A stretch of 64,000 nucleotides of DNA, from positions 1,488,001 to 1,552,000 of the forward strand of contig NZ_CP031557.1 of assembly GCF_003403075.1 (NCBI RefSeq), written 5' to 3'. A model generated the notes under the pieces. It saw nothing but the letters and a program-made list of their open reading frames with translations. It did no database searches and was not told where the DNA came from. This document shows positions 9,736 through 18,501 of this stretch, piece after piece. Every line of letters starts with the position of its first letter. Position 1 is the stretch's first letter. The translations under genes and the position numbers were made by a program. The stretch comes from Flavobacterium psychrotrophum (GTDB lineage: Bacteria; Bacteroidota; Bacteroidia; Flavobacteriales; Flavobacteriaceae).

Positions 9736-10650
9736 ATGAAAAAATTTTCATTCTATTCTGCTTTTTTTTTACCGCTCTTTATAATTTGTGGATGTTCCAG
9801 TGATAGTGTGACAGGAGAAAACAGAAACACTGCTCTGCGTACTTCAAGCTCGAGCGACAATAGTGTTATTCTACCAGAATATTTTGATTTCATAGGAGAA
9901 GCTCATAATTCAGGATTGGATTATGTTTATGATAACGCAATCAAAAACAATGGTAATTTAAAGTATGCTGATATCAAAGGAGCTTCATTATATTATTTTG
10001 ATAATATTTATAATTTAACGAAAGGTAATGCAAAACAGAATTACACTCCTGAGCACGATACTATTGTTAAGATAAGTGTTGAGAGTAATAAACTTATGCC
10101 TGCAGGGCACGATTATTCATCTTTCTCAAAAGAAGAAATTTCATTTATCAATAACTTAGAATTAATAATTGATGAAAATTCGGATATTGTTGATAAAATT
10201 AAAAAGATAGATTTACTTAACAAAAAAATTTATATGTCTGATTTGGAAGATAATCAGTTGACAAGGCTTTATATGACAAATTCTGTAGCAAAAAGTTCAT
10301 TAACATATTGGAATAGCAGCAAAAGAGACAAATGGCTTGATACTTTTCCAATTGGTAATCCCGCTAGTCCTACTGGTCCTACGTATCCAATAACTACTAT
10401 GGGTAAAATTGATTGGTCAAATGTGGCCAAAGCTGACATTGCTGCGTTTCTAATGGCTTTTCCATTTGGTGTAAAAGCGGGAGCTATAAAAGGAGCAATT
10501 GTTCTCGGTTTAGCATCGGGTGGAACAGGTGCCGTTGCAGGTGCTATTATAGGTGCATTAGGCGGAGGTGCTGCTGCTGGTGCCACCGCTGCAGTGGGTG
10601 CTTCAGCTGCTTGGTTAGGTGCAGAAGCAATCGTTAGTTGGTGGCAATAA
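9736..10650 (+). CDS. Lipoprotein with C-terminal glycine-zipper membrane segment
   Basis: The product has 304 residues. A lipoprotein signal peptide ends at the lipobox FIICGC (about residues 15-20). The middle is hydrophilic and Asn/Asp/Lys-rich with no recognised domain. The last 70 or so residues (about 232-304) are almost only Gly, Ala, Ile and Val, with repeated GxxxG-type spacing such as GAVAGAIIGALGGGAAAGAT, and end in VSWWQ. Glycine-zipper segments of this type occur in pore-forming peptides, bacteriocins and outer-membrane stability proteins. The function here is unknown. A 58-residue two-helix membrane protein starts 12 bp downstream. The gene is more AT-rich than uvrA, which suggests lineage-specific or transferred DNA. 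Confidence 0.75.
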   Translation: MKKFSFYSAFFLPLFIICGCSSDSVTGENRNTALRTSSSSDNSVILPEYFDFIGEAHNSGLDYVYDNAIKNNGNLKYADIKGASLYYFDNIYNLTKGNAKQNYTPEHDTIVKISVESNKLMPAGHDYSSFSKEEISFINNLELIIDENSDIVDKIKKIDLLNKKIYMSDLEDNQLTRLYMTNSVAKSSLTYWNSSKRDKWLDTFPIGNPASPTGPTYPITTMGKIDWSNVAKADIAAFLMAFPFGVKAGAIKGAIVLGLASGGTGAVAGAIIGALGGGAAAGATAAVGASAAWLGAEAIVSWWQ

Positions 10651-10662
10651 GATTAATATAAG

Positions 10663-10839
10663 ATGAAAAATATAAATTTGTATTCAAGTATACTTGAGCT
10701 TTTAGCCTATTTTATAAGTGCTGTTATACTTACTGCACTTGCAATGAAGTATGAGCCGCAATTAGCATTATTACCATGCTTGTTTTTTGGTCTTTATACT
10801 TCAAAACTGGTTGTAAAAAGAATCAAAAAAGGAAAGTGA
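10663..10839 (+). CDS. 58-residue membrane protein of unknown function
   Basis: ATG at 10663 to TGA at 10837-10839. The product begins MKNINLYSSILELLAYFISA and has two hydrophobic helices (about 8-27 and 32-47) and a basic tail KRIKKGK, which suggests both ends are cytoplasmic. It begins 12 bp behind the glycine-zipper lipoprotein and is followed by a strong terminator, so the two form one transcript. A small basic two-helix protein next to a possible pore-forming partner resembles an immunity protein in layout; that is inference only. Confidence 0.6.
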   Translation: MKNINLYSSILELLAYFISAVILTALAMKYEPQLALLPCLFFGLYTSKLVVKRIKKGK

Positions 10840-10863
10840 CTTTATAAGATAATTGTTAACTTA

Positions 10864-10895
10864 AGCGGAGTAGATTAAGATCTACTCCGCTTTTT
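10864..10895 (+). terminator. Rho-independent terminator
   Basis: A perfect 12-bp stem AGCGGAGTAGAT / ATCTACTCCGCT with a four-base loop runs into TTTTT. It ends the two-gene lipoprotein/membrane protein transcript. Confidence 0.9.
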
Positions 10896-10921
10896 CATTC
10901 CAGCTAAAATATCCCTAGCTA

Positions 10922-10973
10922 GCGCGAGCATCTTGCTCGTGAATATAAACCGGCAGGAGCGGGACGCTCGCGC
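10922..10973. repeat. REP-like inverted repeat element, copy 1
   Basis: The element begins GCGCGAGCATCTTG and ends GCTCGCGC, so the outer eight bases are inverted repeats. An inner hairpin is CGAGCA-TCT-TGCTCG. A second, diverged copy with the same start and an inverted end lies at 18429-18476. It lies in noncoding DNA and is GC-rich against its surroundings. Confidence 0.6.
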
Positions 10974-11128
10974 CAGCCATAACTTACCTAACAAATCAGT
11001 ACAAAAAAACCGCCTTTGGAGGTTTTCCTATATACTATCTTATAGCCTAAATAAAATGACCGACTACAAACTCAATAAGCTTTCGTGACTCATCATTACA
11101 TCATAAATTTGTAAATTGCCGTCCCTGA

Positions 11129-11821
11129 ATGTTTCGGATGAAAAACTACTATCACATATTGGGCTTAAGCCCTGATTGCGCGCCTGCTGATATTAAAAAA
11201 GCGTACCGGCAGCTTGCGGTGCAGCACCATCCGGATAAAAACAACGGCGACAAGGCGAGTGAGGAGCGTTTTAAGGAAATATCAGAAGCCTATACCATAC
11301 TTATTGAAGACGATACCCGTAGCGAGTACGACTATCTTAAAGGATACAAAACTACCTACCGCAGTGTGCTCTTTCAGGCAGGGCAACCCACACCGGTAAC
11401 ATTCCTTACACAATTTCAGCGGATAAAAACTACCGTGCTAAATGCCGGCGGACGTATCAACAGGCAGGCTTTATTTAAGGTGCTGGAAGATTTACTTTCA
11501 GATACAAATATACACCTGCTTGTAAGAGAGAGGGATATTGTAGTAAACAGCCGCATTATGGATGAGGTGCTTACCTGCTGTGTATTTCTGGAAGATGATG
11601 CAAAAGCAGTCTTACATACAAAGCTTTTAAAACTTGCTGATAACAATACACGTTTAGTAGAAAAGCTAAGCCTGCGCAATAGCCAGAGTGTTACTGTAAG
11701 CTCAGAGAGCCTAACGCATAATAAAGTGAATAACAGTAGTAATGACGGACAGCCGGCAATGACTACAGTATTGATATTTATATTGTTCGTGCTGTTGTTT
11801 ATACTATTGCTGTTTGTTTAA
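11129..11821 (+). CDS. J-domain (DnaJ-like) protein with C-terminal membrane anchor
   Basis: The product has 230 residues. Residues 4-70 form a J domain: YYHILGLSPDCAPADIKKAY, the HPD motif in VQHHPDKNNGD, and RSEYDYLKGYK. The middle 120 residues have no recognised domain. The last 22 or so (TTVLIFILFVLLFILLLFV) form a single membrane helix, so this is probably a tail-anchored co-chaperone that stimulates DnaK ATPase at the inner membrane. The ATG at 11138 (MKNYYHILG) is an equally likely start. The Sel1-repeat gene follows after 21 bp. Confidence 0.85.
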   Translation: MFRMKNYYHILGLSPDCAPADIKKAYRQLAVQHHPDKNNGDKASEERFKEISEAYTILIEDDTRSEYDYLKGYKTTYRSVLFQAGQPTPVTFLTQFQRIKTTVLNAGGRINRQALFKVLEDLLSDTNIHLLVRERDIVVNSRIMDEVLTCCVFLEDDAKAVLHTKLLKLADNNTRLVEKLSLRNSQSVTVSSESLTHNKVNNSSNDGQPAMTTVLIFILFVLLFILLLFV

Positions 11822-11842
11822 TCCAGTTCAAACATTACTAAA

Positions 11843-12520
11843 ATGATTCCTGTAATTCAAACTAAAGAGGAGTGGCAAGAGCTTTTGAAACTTGCTGAAA
11901 ATAATGATAGCAATGCACAATTTGATGTAGCAATGTATTATGAAGATGGTATCGTGGTAGATGATGAACAGATTATTGTCATTGATGAAGTACAGGCTTT
12001 TACCTGGATAAAAAAGGCATATGAAAATGGGAATACTGAAGCGCTGGTTCGTTATGCTGATTACCTGAGTGCAGGTGAGTTTTGCGAAAAAGATAAATAT
12101 AATGCGATAGAATTATATAAAAAAGGTATCTCCCTGGGCAATGGCATAGCGGCATTTAACCTTGGTGTTGAATATCGTGACAGATACGATTATGAAAGCG
12201 CTTTTAAATGTTATGAACAATCTTTGCAATTAGGTCATCCGGCAGAATTTACCATAGCCAAATGTTACTATTATGGTATAGGGGTAGAGAAGGATAAAAA
12301 TAAAGCGTTTTCGATTTTAAAAAGTGATAGAATTAAAGAAAGTTCGCAGTATGAAATGGACGAGGCTAATTATTTGATTGGTCTTTTGTATTTAAAGGGA
12401 GAAGTTGTAGATAAATCTTTGCAAAATGCCCGCTACTATCTGGAACTTGCTAATGAAGACGGAGATCACCGTTCTGCCCAAGAGATTTTATTTATAATTG
12501 GTAGGAGTGAATATGATTAA
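11843..12520 (+). CDS. Sel1/TPR-like repeat protein
   Basis: The product has 225 residues built from alpha-helical Sel1-type repeats: AQFDVAMYYEDGI, ALVRYADYLSAG, AAFNLGVEYRDRY, FTIAKCYYYGIGVEKDKNKA, LIGLLYLKGE and ARYYLELANEDGD. There is no signal peptide, so it is cytoplasmic. Sel1 repeats are protein-binding scaffolds; the partner is unknown. It may be cotranscribed with the J-domain gene 21 bp upstream. Confidence 0.8.
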   Translation: MIPVIQTKEEWQELLKLAENNDSNAQFDVAMYYEDGIVVDDEQIIVIDEVQAFTWIKKAYENGNTEALVRYADYLSAGEFCEKDKYNAIELYKKGISLGNGIAAFNLGVEYRDRYDYESAFKCYEQSLQLGHPAEFTIAKCYYYGIGVEKDKNKAFSILKSDRIKESSQYEMDEANYLIGLLYLKGEVVDKSLQNARYYLELANEDGDHRSAQEILFIIGRSEYD

Positions 12521-12535
12521 TAAAATTAATTACAC

Positions 12536-12560
12536 AAAAAAGCAGCCCTAAAGCTGCTTC
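12536..12560 (-). terminator. Rho-independent terminator of the acyl-CoA synthetase gene
   Basis: On the minus strand, AGCAGC...GCTGCT with a six-base loop is followed by a run of T. It lies between convergent genes and could also act on the Sel1 transcript. Confidence 0.75.
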
Positions 12561-12622
12561 TCCAAATTATCTTATAAAGTCCTACGGTCTGAAAATCTAA
12601 TCATCCCATATTCTGAAAAAAT

Positions 12623-14401
12623 CTATTTATCACCGCCATATATTTTATCATACAGCTTTTTATATTTTTCTTTAACTGCCTTACGTTTTAGTTTTAGGGT
12701 AGGAGTCATTTCGCCACCTTCGGTACTCCAAACGTCAGGAGTAAGTTCAAATTTTTTGATTTGCTCCCAGTGTCCAAACTTTTTATTAATAGCATCTACC
12801 TCTTCCTGTAAACGTTCATGTACCTCTTTGCTGTCGGCAATTTCCTGGTTGCTGTTTACAGAAAGTCCCTTGCGCGAAGCCCACGATTTTACAAAGGCAA
12901 AATCTGGCTGAATAAAGGCAGCCGGCATTTTTTCGCCATCGCCTATAACCATTATCTGCTCTATAAAACGGCTTTGCTTCATGGCATTTTCTATCAGCTG
13001 CGGGGCAATATACTTACCGCCTGATGTTTTGAACATTTCTTTTTTACGGTCAGTAATTTTCAGGAAACCGTCTTTGTCAATCTCTCCTATATCACCCGTG
13101 TGGAAATAACCATCTGTAATAGCTTCGGCCGTTTTTTCAGGGTCGTTAAAGTACCCCATCATTACGCTGTCGCTTTTGGTCAGTATCTCGCCATCCTCGG
13201 CAATTTTAACTTCAACACCTTTAAGCGGCCTGCCAACAGTGCCTATTTTAAAGCCCTTGTTACGCATATCATTCACCGCAATAACGGGAGATGTTTCGGT
13301 AAGGCCATAACCTTCCATAACCGGAATTTCTGCTGCTGCAAATACACGTGCCAGCCTTGGCTGTATCGCAGCGCTACCACTTACCATCAGGCCCAGTTTG
13401 CCGCCAAGTCCTGCCTTCCATTTACTAAATATCAGTTTGCGTGCCAGCCATAGCTTTAAGCCATACCAAGGGCCATTTGCACCATAGGGTTCATATTCGT
13501 GGCCAACATCAACTGCCCAGAAAAATAATTTCTTCTTAATGCCTGTCAGGTCTGTACCCTTCGCTATAATGGCATCATAAACTTTTTCCAATAGCCTTGG
13601 CACTGCGGTAATAACATCCGGGCTAACCTCTTTAATGTTAGCACTAACCTTTTCAATGCTTTCGGCAAAGTAAATAGATACACCCACATACTGGTAAATG
13701 TATAGTATCATGCGCTCATAAATATGGCACACCGGTAAAAAACTAAGGGCAACACTTTTACCATGTTCAAATGGTACACGTTCCTCGCTCATAAGCACAT
13801 TGCTTACAATGTTTTTGTGCGAAAGCATAACGCCTTTTGGCCTGCCAGTAGTACCCGATGTATAAATTATTGTAGCAAGATCTTCTGTAGTGATTGTTTT
13901 CTTAATATCTTCAACCTCCTGCTGGTTAGCAGTGTCTTTACCAAGCTCCAGTATCTCATTCCAGCTTTTGCAACCCGCTATATCTTCAAAAGAATAAATT
14001 TCTTTAAGCTTTGGCACATTGGCTTTAACCGAAGAAATTTTATTGAACAGGTCTTCGTTAGATACAATTACATACTGCGATTCTGAATGATTTAGGATAT
14101 ACTCAAAATCTTCCTCAGATATGGTAGGGTAAACCGGTACGTTCTGCGCCCCGGTTTGCAATATGCCAATATCAACAATATTCCATTCAGTGCGGTTGTT
14201 GTGCGATATTACAGCAATTTTATCATCTTTTTTAATGCCCATGCGTAGTAACCCACGGCTAAAGGCATTAGCTTTATCTATATATTCCTGCGTAGAGGTG
14301 GCAACCCATTTTTCGCCATACTTGGTTGCCAGCGCTTCAGTAAGCTTATATTTTTCGAGCTGGTAATAGGGGAAATCAAACAGGCGTGTTATTGTATCCA
14401 T
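12623..14401 (-). CDS. Long-chain fatty acid-CoA ligase (AMP-binding)
   Basis: The product has 592 residues. It carries the adenylate-forming family P-loop TIIYTSGTTGRPKGVMLSH (about residues 177-195), the motif GYGLTETSPV, DGYFHTGDIG and the lysine-containing C-terminal hinge ITDRKKEMFKTSGGKYIAP. It makes acyl-CoA from fatty acid, ATP and CoA, at the inner membrane, either for beta-oxidation or for recycling fatty acids. The length matches the FAA1/FadD15-like class of Bacteroidota. It is a lone gene with its own terminator. The exact chain length preference is not visible. Confidence 0.93.
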   Translation of the reverse strand: MDTITRLFDFPYYQLEKYKLTEALATKYGEKWVATSTQEYIDKANAFSRGLLRMGIKKDDKIAVISHNNRTEWNIVDIGILQTGAQNVPVYPTISEEDFEYILNHSESQYVIVSNEDLFNKISSVKANVPKLKEIYSFEDIAGCKSWNEILELGKDTANQQEVEDIKKTITTEDLATIIYTSGTTGRPKGVMLSHKNIVSNVLMSEERVPFEHGKSVALSFLPVCHIYERMILYIYQYVGVSIYFAESIEKVSANIKEVSPDVITAVPRLLEKVYDAIIAKGTDLTGIKKKLFFWAVDVGHEYEPYGANGPWYGLKLWLARKLIFSKWKAGLGGKLGLMVSGSAAIQPRLARVFAAAEIPVMEGYGLTETSPVIAVNDMRNKGFKIGTVGRPLKGVEVKIAEDGEILTKSDSVMMGYFNDPEKTAEAITDGYFHTGDIGEIDKDGFLKITDRKKEMFKTSGGKYIAPQLIENAMKQSRFIEQIMVIGDGEKMPAAFIQPDFAFVKSWASRKGLSVNSNQEIADSKEVHERLQEEVDAINKKFGHWEQIKKFELTPDVWSTEGGEMTPTLKLKRKAVKEKYKKLYDKIYGGDK

Positions 14402-14707
14402 AAGAAATGTAGGTCAGATTTTATATGCAAATTATGAAAAAAATATATAACGCCCGAGTAAAACTTGAAATATTAAATTATTTCTAAGAAAAATTATTAT
14501 TCTGATATTAATATTAAAAATTCTAATATAAGGTATTGATGATTAGTGAAATACTATCTTTCTGTCATTATTACATATACAGGTTTTGTATCACGTTATA
14601 ATTTGTATGTGAATTTCATTTTTATGTGAAATTTAATAAAATATTCACAATATTGTTTCTTGTTTAATATATTTACTAACCTAATAATCGCTTAAAATCA
14701 TTTTAAC
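14402..14707. other. 306-bp AT-rich divergent intergenic region
   Basis: It lies between the divergent acyl-CoA ligase and GH85 genes, so it must hold both promoters. TATATTTA at 14668-14675 resembles the -7 box with one mismatch on the GH85 side. No other structure was seen. Confidence 0.5.
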
Positions 14708-16699
14708 TTGAAAAAAATTACTCTTTTTACATTTTTACTATTTGGTGGTGCTCTTTTTGCGCAAATTGTGAATACGGCTCCGTATATTTTAACGATAGAT
14801 CAGTTAAAGTCCTGGACACCGGACGGTGCTACAGCTTCTGAAGATCTTATAAGCACAATACCACTTGCTACAAGGTTTAGTAATCCCGATACCCAGTTCA
14901 ACCCGGCGCTTAGCAACAATATGCAAATTGCTTACCTGCCCGATGGTATGAACAATTTTGGCAACTACCACGGCGAACAAAGCCAGTTTAATCTTTACAA
15001 CTTTACTCACTGGGCTTATATAGATAAGTTTGTCTGGTTTGGAGGCACATCTACCCAAACGGTTCAAATACCTTCATCGCCCTGGGCAAATGCCGCGCAT
15101 AAAAATGGAGTTAAAATTTTTGGAGATATATTCTTTTCGCCATTAGCATACGGTGGTTCAACGGCTACGTTGCAAAGTTTTTTAGAACGCGATGAGCAGG
15201 GCAACTTTTTAGCGGTGCCAAAACTTGTTGCCATTATGCAATATTATAAGTTTGATGGTTGGTTTATTAATCAGGAGACAGGAACCACAGCAGCAGTTGC
15301 TACAGAAATGCGTGCGTTTGTTAGTGCCCTTACTGCCGAAGTAGAAGCAAAAGGTAAAGAAGTTATGTGGTATGATGCCATGACACCCACCGGAGCTGTG
15401 GGCTGGCAAAATAGGCTTAATACTGTAAACAGTCCTTTTTTGCAGGATGATGCAGATGGCGATAGCGCTAATGGTTTTGAAACCCGTGTGAGCAGTAGTA
15501 TGTTTATCAATTTTTTCTGGAATAGTTCGGCAGGGCCCATAGCTTCGCGTAACCGTGCAAGAGCTATCGGACGTTCTGAATTTGATGTATTTACGGGAGC
15601 AGATATCTGGCCTAATCGTAATCAGGGCAGTTTTGCTACAAATGGTAATAGTTTTATGACTGCATTACACGATGGCGCCACTACACCTTACACATCGCTG
15701 GGCCTGTTTGCAACCAACTGTCTTTATAACTATTCAGGCTTTACTAATTTTAATAATGATCCTACAGATGTAGATTCTTTTTATAGCGCAGAAAACCATA
15801 TGTTTGGTGGGTTAGACCGTAATCCTGCTCTTGTAGACGCTACGGGTTTTAAAGGATTTGGGAACTGGGTTCCGGAAGCATCGGTTATTATCAGCCTGCC
15901 TTTTGAAACCGGATTTTCTACCGGTCATGGGACTAAAAAATTTATAGAAGGTGTACAAACAAGCAGCGATGCCTGGCATAATGTAGGTGTTCAGGATATT
16001 TTGCCAACCTGGACGTGGGCTTTCTCTCAAAATGGTACACTATCGGCAAAGTACGATTTTGACGATGCTTATACTTTGGGTAATTCAATTAAAATAAGCG
16101 GAACGCTTCCTGCAACTACTACTGTAGATTTAATGCTTTATAAAACAAAGCTTACTGTAGTTCCCGGTACAGCGATAGAACTGGCTGCGCGAAGCACATC
16201 GCACCTAAAACTTATAGTAGTTTTTGCCGATAGCCCAACTGAGAGAGTTGAGTTTGCATTATCTGATGCTGCCGACGCAAGCTGGCATAAGCAAACAGTG
16301 GTATTACCATCAGCTTATAACGGTAAGGAAATTGCGGCTATTGGCCTGCGTTTTTATTCAGAGGCTACGCTTAACGATTATGCGGTAAATGTAGGAGGTC
16401 TTAAAGTATATGCCGACCCGGATCTTGCTACTGCTAATTACAATATGGGCAGAGATATGGTTACAGTAAGTTACCCGTCAGGCACTAAAGATGTGGTATT
16501 TACGCTAAACACTAACCTGGGTAGCAAAGTAGGTTACACTATTTTTGACCTTCAGGGTAAGCAGATACGTCAGGGTAATATTCCTGCCGGAAGTACCGAT
16601 TACAGACCGGATACCAACGGTATAAGTGCAGGTATGTATATGGTTCGTTTTACCGATACACGTAACATGGCTGACACAAAAAAGATCTTTATCAAGTAA
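14708..16699 (+). CDS. Secreted GH85 endo-beta-N-acetylglucosaminidase with type IX sorting tail
   Basis: The product has 663 residues. A signal peptide ends at LFGGALFAQ. The GH85 pattern is clear: HWAYIDKFVWFGG (about 101-113), NAAHKNGVKIFGD, FDGWFINQET with N188 and E190 at the positions of the catalytic Asn/Glu pair of Endo-A and Endo-D, and MWYDAMTPTG...WQNRLN. The enzyme cleaves between the two GlcNAc residues of N-glycan cores. A beta-sandwich region follows, and the last 80 or so residues end in GMYMVRFTDTRNMADTKKIFIK-like sequence typical of type A Por/T9SS C-terminal domains, so it is secreted through the T9SS. The start is TTG at 14708; an in-frame stop lies just upstream and no ATG start gives the signal peptide. 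Confidence 0.88.
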   Translation: MKKITLFTFLLFGGALFAQIVNTAPYILTIDQLKSWTPDGATASEDLISTIPLATRFSNPDTQFNPALSNNMQIAYLPDGMNNFGNYHGEQSQFNLYNFTHWAYIDKFVWFGGTSTQTVQIPSSPWANAAHKNGVKIFGDIFFSPLAYGGSTATLQSFLERDEQGNFLAVPKLVAIMQYYKFDGWFINQETGTTAAVATEMRAFVSALTAEVEAKGKEVMWYDAMTPTGAVGWQNRLNTVNSPFLQDDADGDSANGFETRVSSSMFINFFWNSSAGPIASRNRARAIGRSEFDVFTGADIWPNRNQGSFATNGNSFMTALHDGATTPYTSLGLFATNCLYNYSGFTNFNNDPTDVDSFYSAENHMFGGLDRNPALVDATGFKGFGNWVPEASVIISLPFETGFSTGHGTKKFIEGVQTSSDAWHNVGVQDILPTWTWAFSQNGTLSAKYDFDDAYTLGNSIKISGTLPATTTVDLMLYKTKLTVVPGTAIELAARSTSHLKLIVVFADSPTERVEFALSDAADASWHKQTVVLPSAYNGKEIAAIGLRFYSEATLNDYAVNVGGLKVYADPDLATANYNMGRDMVTVSYPSGTKDVVFTLNTNLGSKVGYTIFDLQGKQIRQGNIPAGSTDYRPDTNGISAGMYMVRFTDTRNMADTKKIFIK

Positions 16700-16718
16700 A
16701 TTGCATCATGTAGAAGTT

Positions 16719-16746
16719 AAGGGCTGCCAATCGGCAGCCCTTTTTT
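16719..16746 (+). terminator. Rho-independent terminator of the GH85 gene
   Basis: AAGGGCTGCC / GGCAGCCCTT with loop AATC, followed by a T run. Confidence 0.92.
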
Positions 16747-16814
16747 GTAAGATAAAATTATAATTGATATATTTTTAAAACTTAATTTGCGTTACGATAT
16801 TATATCATTTGTAA

Positions 16815-17708
16815 ATGAAAGTTTTTACCTCGCTGTTTTTGCTGTTTGCTGTATGCTCTGGTTTTGCCCAGAGAGTAGATTCGCTCTACATTGCACCTTA
16901 CCCGCAAAAAATGTCTATTTCGCCTTTTGTGGCAAACAATACTTTACTGGTAAGTAATAATGATGTTGAATACAGCCCTAACAACCCGATTACTGTAGGC
17001 GTGGGTTTTTCTATAAAAAACACCGTTGTTAATGCCCGGTTAAGCTATGGTGCGGCCGACCTGCAGGGCAAGGAGTATGGCAAAACAAAAGTGGTCGACT
17101 TCCAGCTACACAATTACGGGCGAAAGTTTATAATTGATGTATTTATCCAGAATTATAAAGGTTTTTATAATGAAGACAAACAAAACATAACGCTGTATCC
17201 TGACATGGCTGTACGGCAGATAGGAGCAGAGGGCACATATCTATTTAACGGTGGGCAGTTCTCTGCTAAGGCAGCCTTTCAGCACAGCGAAAAGCAATTA
17301 CAATCTGCCGGAAGCTTTGCTATTGGAGCTGGATTATATAACTACCGTATGCACCTTGGCGATGTACTGCCAGATTCTGGTGACGAATATATTGATAACA
17401 TACAATTTGGTGCCAATGCCGGATATGCTTATTCGTGGGTGGTAAACAAATACTGGCTACTGTCGGGTATGATTACTGCCGGAGCTAATGTGGGCAATAA
17501 CCCTGATAACCTCAAAAATATAAAGCTTAATGTTTACCCCACAGCTTTTGCCCGTGGTGCTGCCGCTTACAGAAAAAATGACTGGTCTGTAGCATTCTCT
17601 ATGCTCATACAAAACAAGCTTGTATATGCCACAAAGGGAAACGAGTTTAGTGTTGCCTCATTGGGACTGCAGTTAATGTATGTAAAACGGTTTGATAGTT
17701 TCAGGTAG
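16815..17708 (+). CDS. DUF4421-type outer-membrane barrel protein
   Basis: The product has 297 residues with a signal peptide (MKVFTSLFLLFAVCSGFAQ). The N-terminal pattern DSLYIAPYPQKMSI and the alternating aromatic/Gly strands through to the end (LQLMYVKRF) match the DUF4421 family of Bacteroidota, predicted beta-barrels of the outer membrane. Function is unknown. It is separated from the GH85 gene by a terminator, so it is expressed alone. Confidence 0.75.
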   Translation: MKVFTSLFLLFAVCSGFAQRVDSLYIAPYPQKMSISPFVANNTLLVSNNDVEYSPNNPITVGVGFSIKNTVVNARLSYGAADLQGKEYGKTKVVDFQLHNYGRKFIIDVFIQNYKGFYNEDKQNITLYPDMAVRQIGAEGTYLFNGGQFSAKAAFQHSEKQLQSAGSFAIGAGLYNYRMHLGDVLPDSGDEYIDNIQFGANAGYAYSWVVNKYWLLSGMITAGANVGNNPDNLKNIKLNVYPTAFARGAAAYRKNDWSVAFSMLIQNKLVYATKGNEFSVASLGLQLMYVKRFDSFR

Positions 17709-17813
17709 GAGAAGAGGTTAACAGAATAGTGAATCTCTCTAAGAAAATAACTTTATTGGTAGCGAGGATATTAAATAAATAATCTCCATTCAAAGAGCTT
17801 TTTAAAATGTCTC

Positions 17814-17893
17814 GCAAAGGCGCTAAGACGCAAAGTTTATCGAGACAGATACTCTTATTATCGACACAAAGCTTTGCGTCTTAGCGCCTTTGC
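17814..17893. repeat. Perfect 22-bp inverted repeat with a 36-nt loop
   Basis: The left arm is at 17814-17835 (core GCGCTAAGACGCAAAG) and the right arm at 17872-17893 is its exact reverse complement. There is no T run, so it is not a normal terminator, although it sits between convergent genes. The arm sequence resembles a dispersed element I recall from Bacteroidota genomes. It may be a remnant of a mobile repeat. Confidence 0.8.
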
Positions 17894-17951
17894 TTGAAAT
17901 AATAGCCTACATTGTTTTGGCCACAGCAACCTAATATACACCTATACTAAA

Positions 17952-18389
17952 TTATACTTCCCTACAAGCACACTCATGGTTCTCGTTAAGATAGGCAATA
18001 GTTGCTTTACAGATTTTCTCTAAAGCATCAATATTAATATCAGATAATTTTTTAACGTAGATGCAGGCTTTCCCCATTTTGAACTTACCCAAATCATCTA
18101 ATAGCGGTTTGTTTTCTTCGGTAGGAGAGTACACATACAATGAAAATTCCGCCTTGCGTGGCGAAAATCCAAGTATTGGTGCATCGCCCTCATGCCCACT
18201 GGCATATTTATAGTGGTAACTGCCAAAGCCGATAATGGTTGGTCCCCACATTTTTGGCTCAAACCCGGACCATTCGCGCAGTAGTGCTATCAGTTGAAAA
18301 CTGTCTTCTTTCTTTTGGTCATTATCCACATAGGTGTTAATGAAGTCGGTAACGTTGATGGCGGTTTCGGTAGTTTTATTTTTTGCCAT
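17952..18389 (-). CDS. DUF1801 domain protein
   Basis: The product has 145 residues. The pattern FQLIALLREWSGFEPKMWGPTIIGFGSYHYKYASGHEG with FSPRKAEFSLYV matches DUF1801 (YdhG-like), small cytoplasmic proteins of unknown function with a fold related to frataxin/Iron-sulfur scaffold-like domains. No partner gene adjoins it. Confidence 0.8.
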   Translation of the reverse strand: MAKNKTTETAINVTDFINTYVDNDQKKEDSFQLIALLREWSGFEPKMWGPTIIGFGSYHYKYASGHEGDAPILGFSPRKAEFSLYVYSPTEENKPLLDDLGKFKMGKACIYVKKLSDINIDALEKICKATIAYLNENHECACREV

Positions 18390-18428
18390 GGGTAAGGGTT
18401 GTGATTTGTTGTTGTTTTTAGTTCGCTT

Positions 18429-18476
18429 GCGCGAGCATCTTGGTAATGCGTGTATATTTTAAAAGAAAAGCTCGCG
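18429..18476. repeat. REP-like inverted repeat element, copy 2
   Basis: The element starts GCGCGAGCATCTTG, identical over 14 bases to the copy at 10922, and ends GCTCGCG, the inverted complement of the start. The middle has diverged. It lies between the DUF1801 gene and the GT51 gene. Confidence 0.55.
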
Positions 18477-18501
18477 ACAGATCGGAGTTCTCACTATGAA
18501 A

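Noticed and set aside
10269..10586. Pro/Ala-rich minus-strand frame opposite the glycine-zipper lipoprotein
   Set aside because: It is the complement of the Gly/Ala-rich coding region, an expected artefact of composition.
17814..17893. Inverted repeat as a plain bidirectional terminator
   Set aside because: No T run follows either arm and the loop is 36 nt, so it was listed as a repeat.
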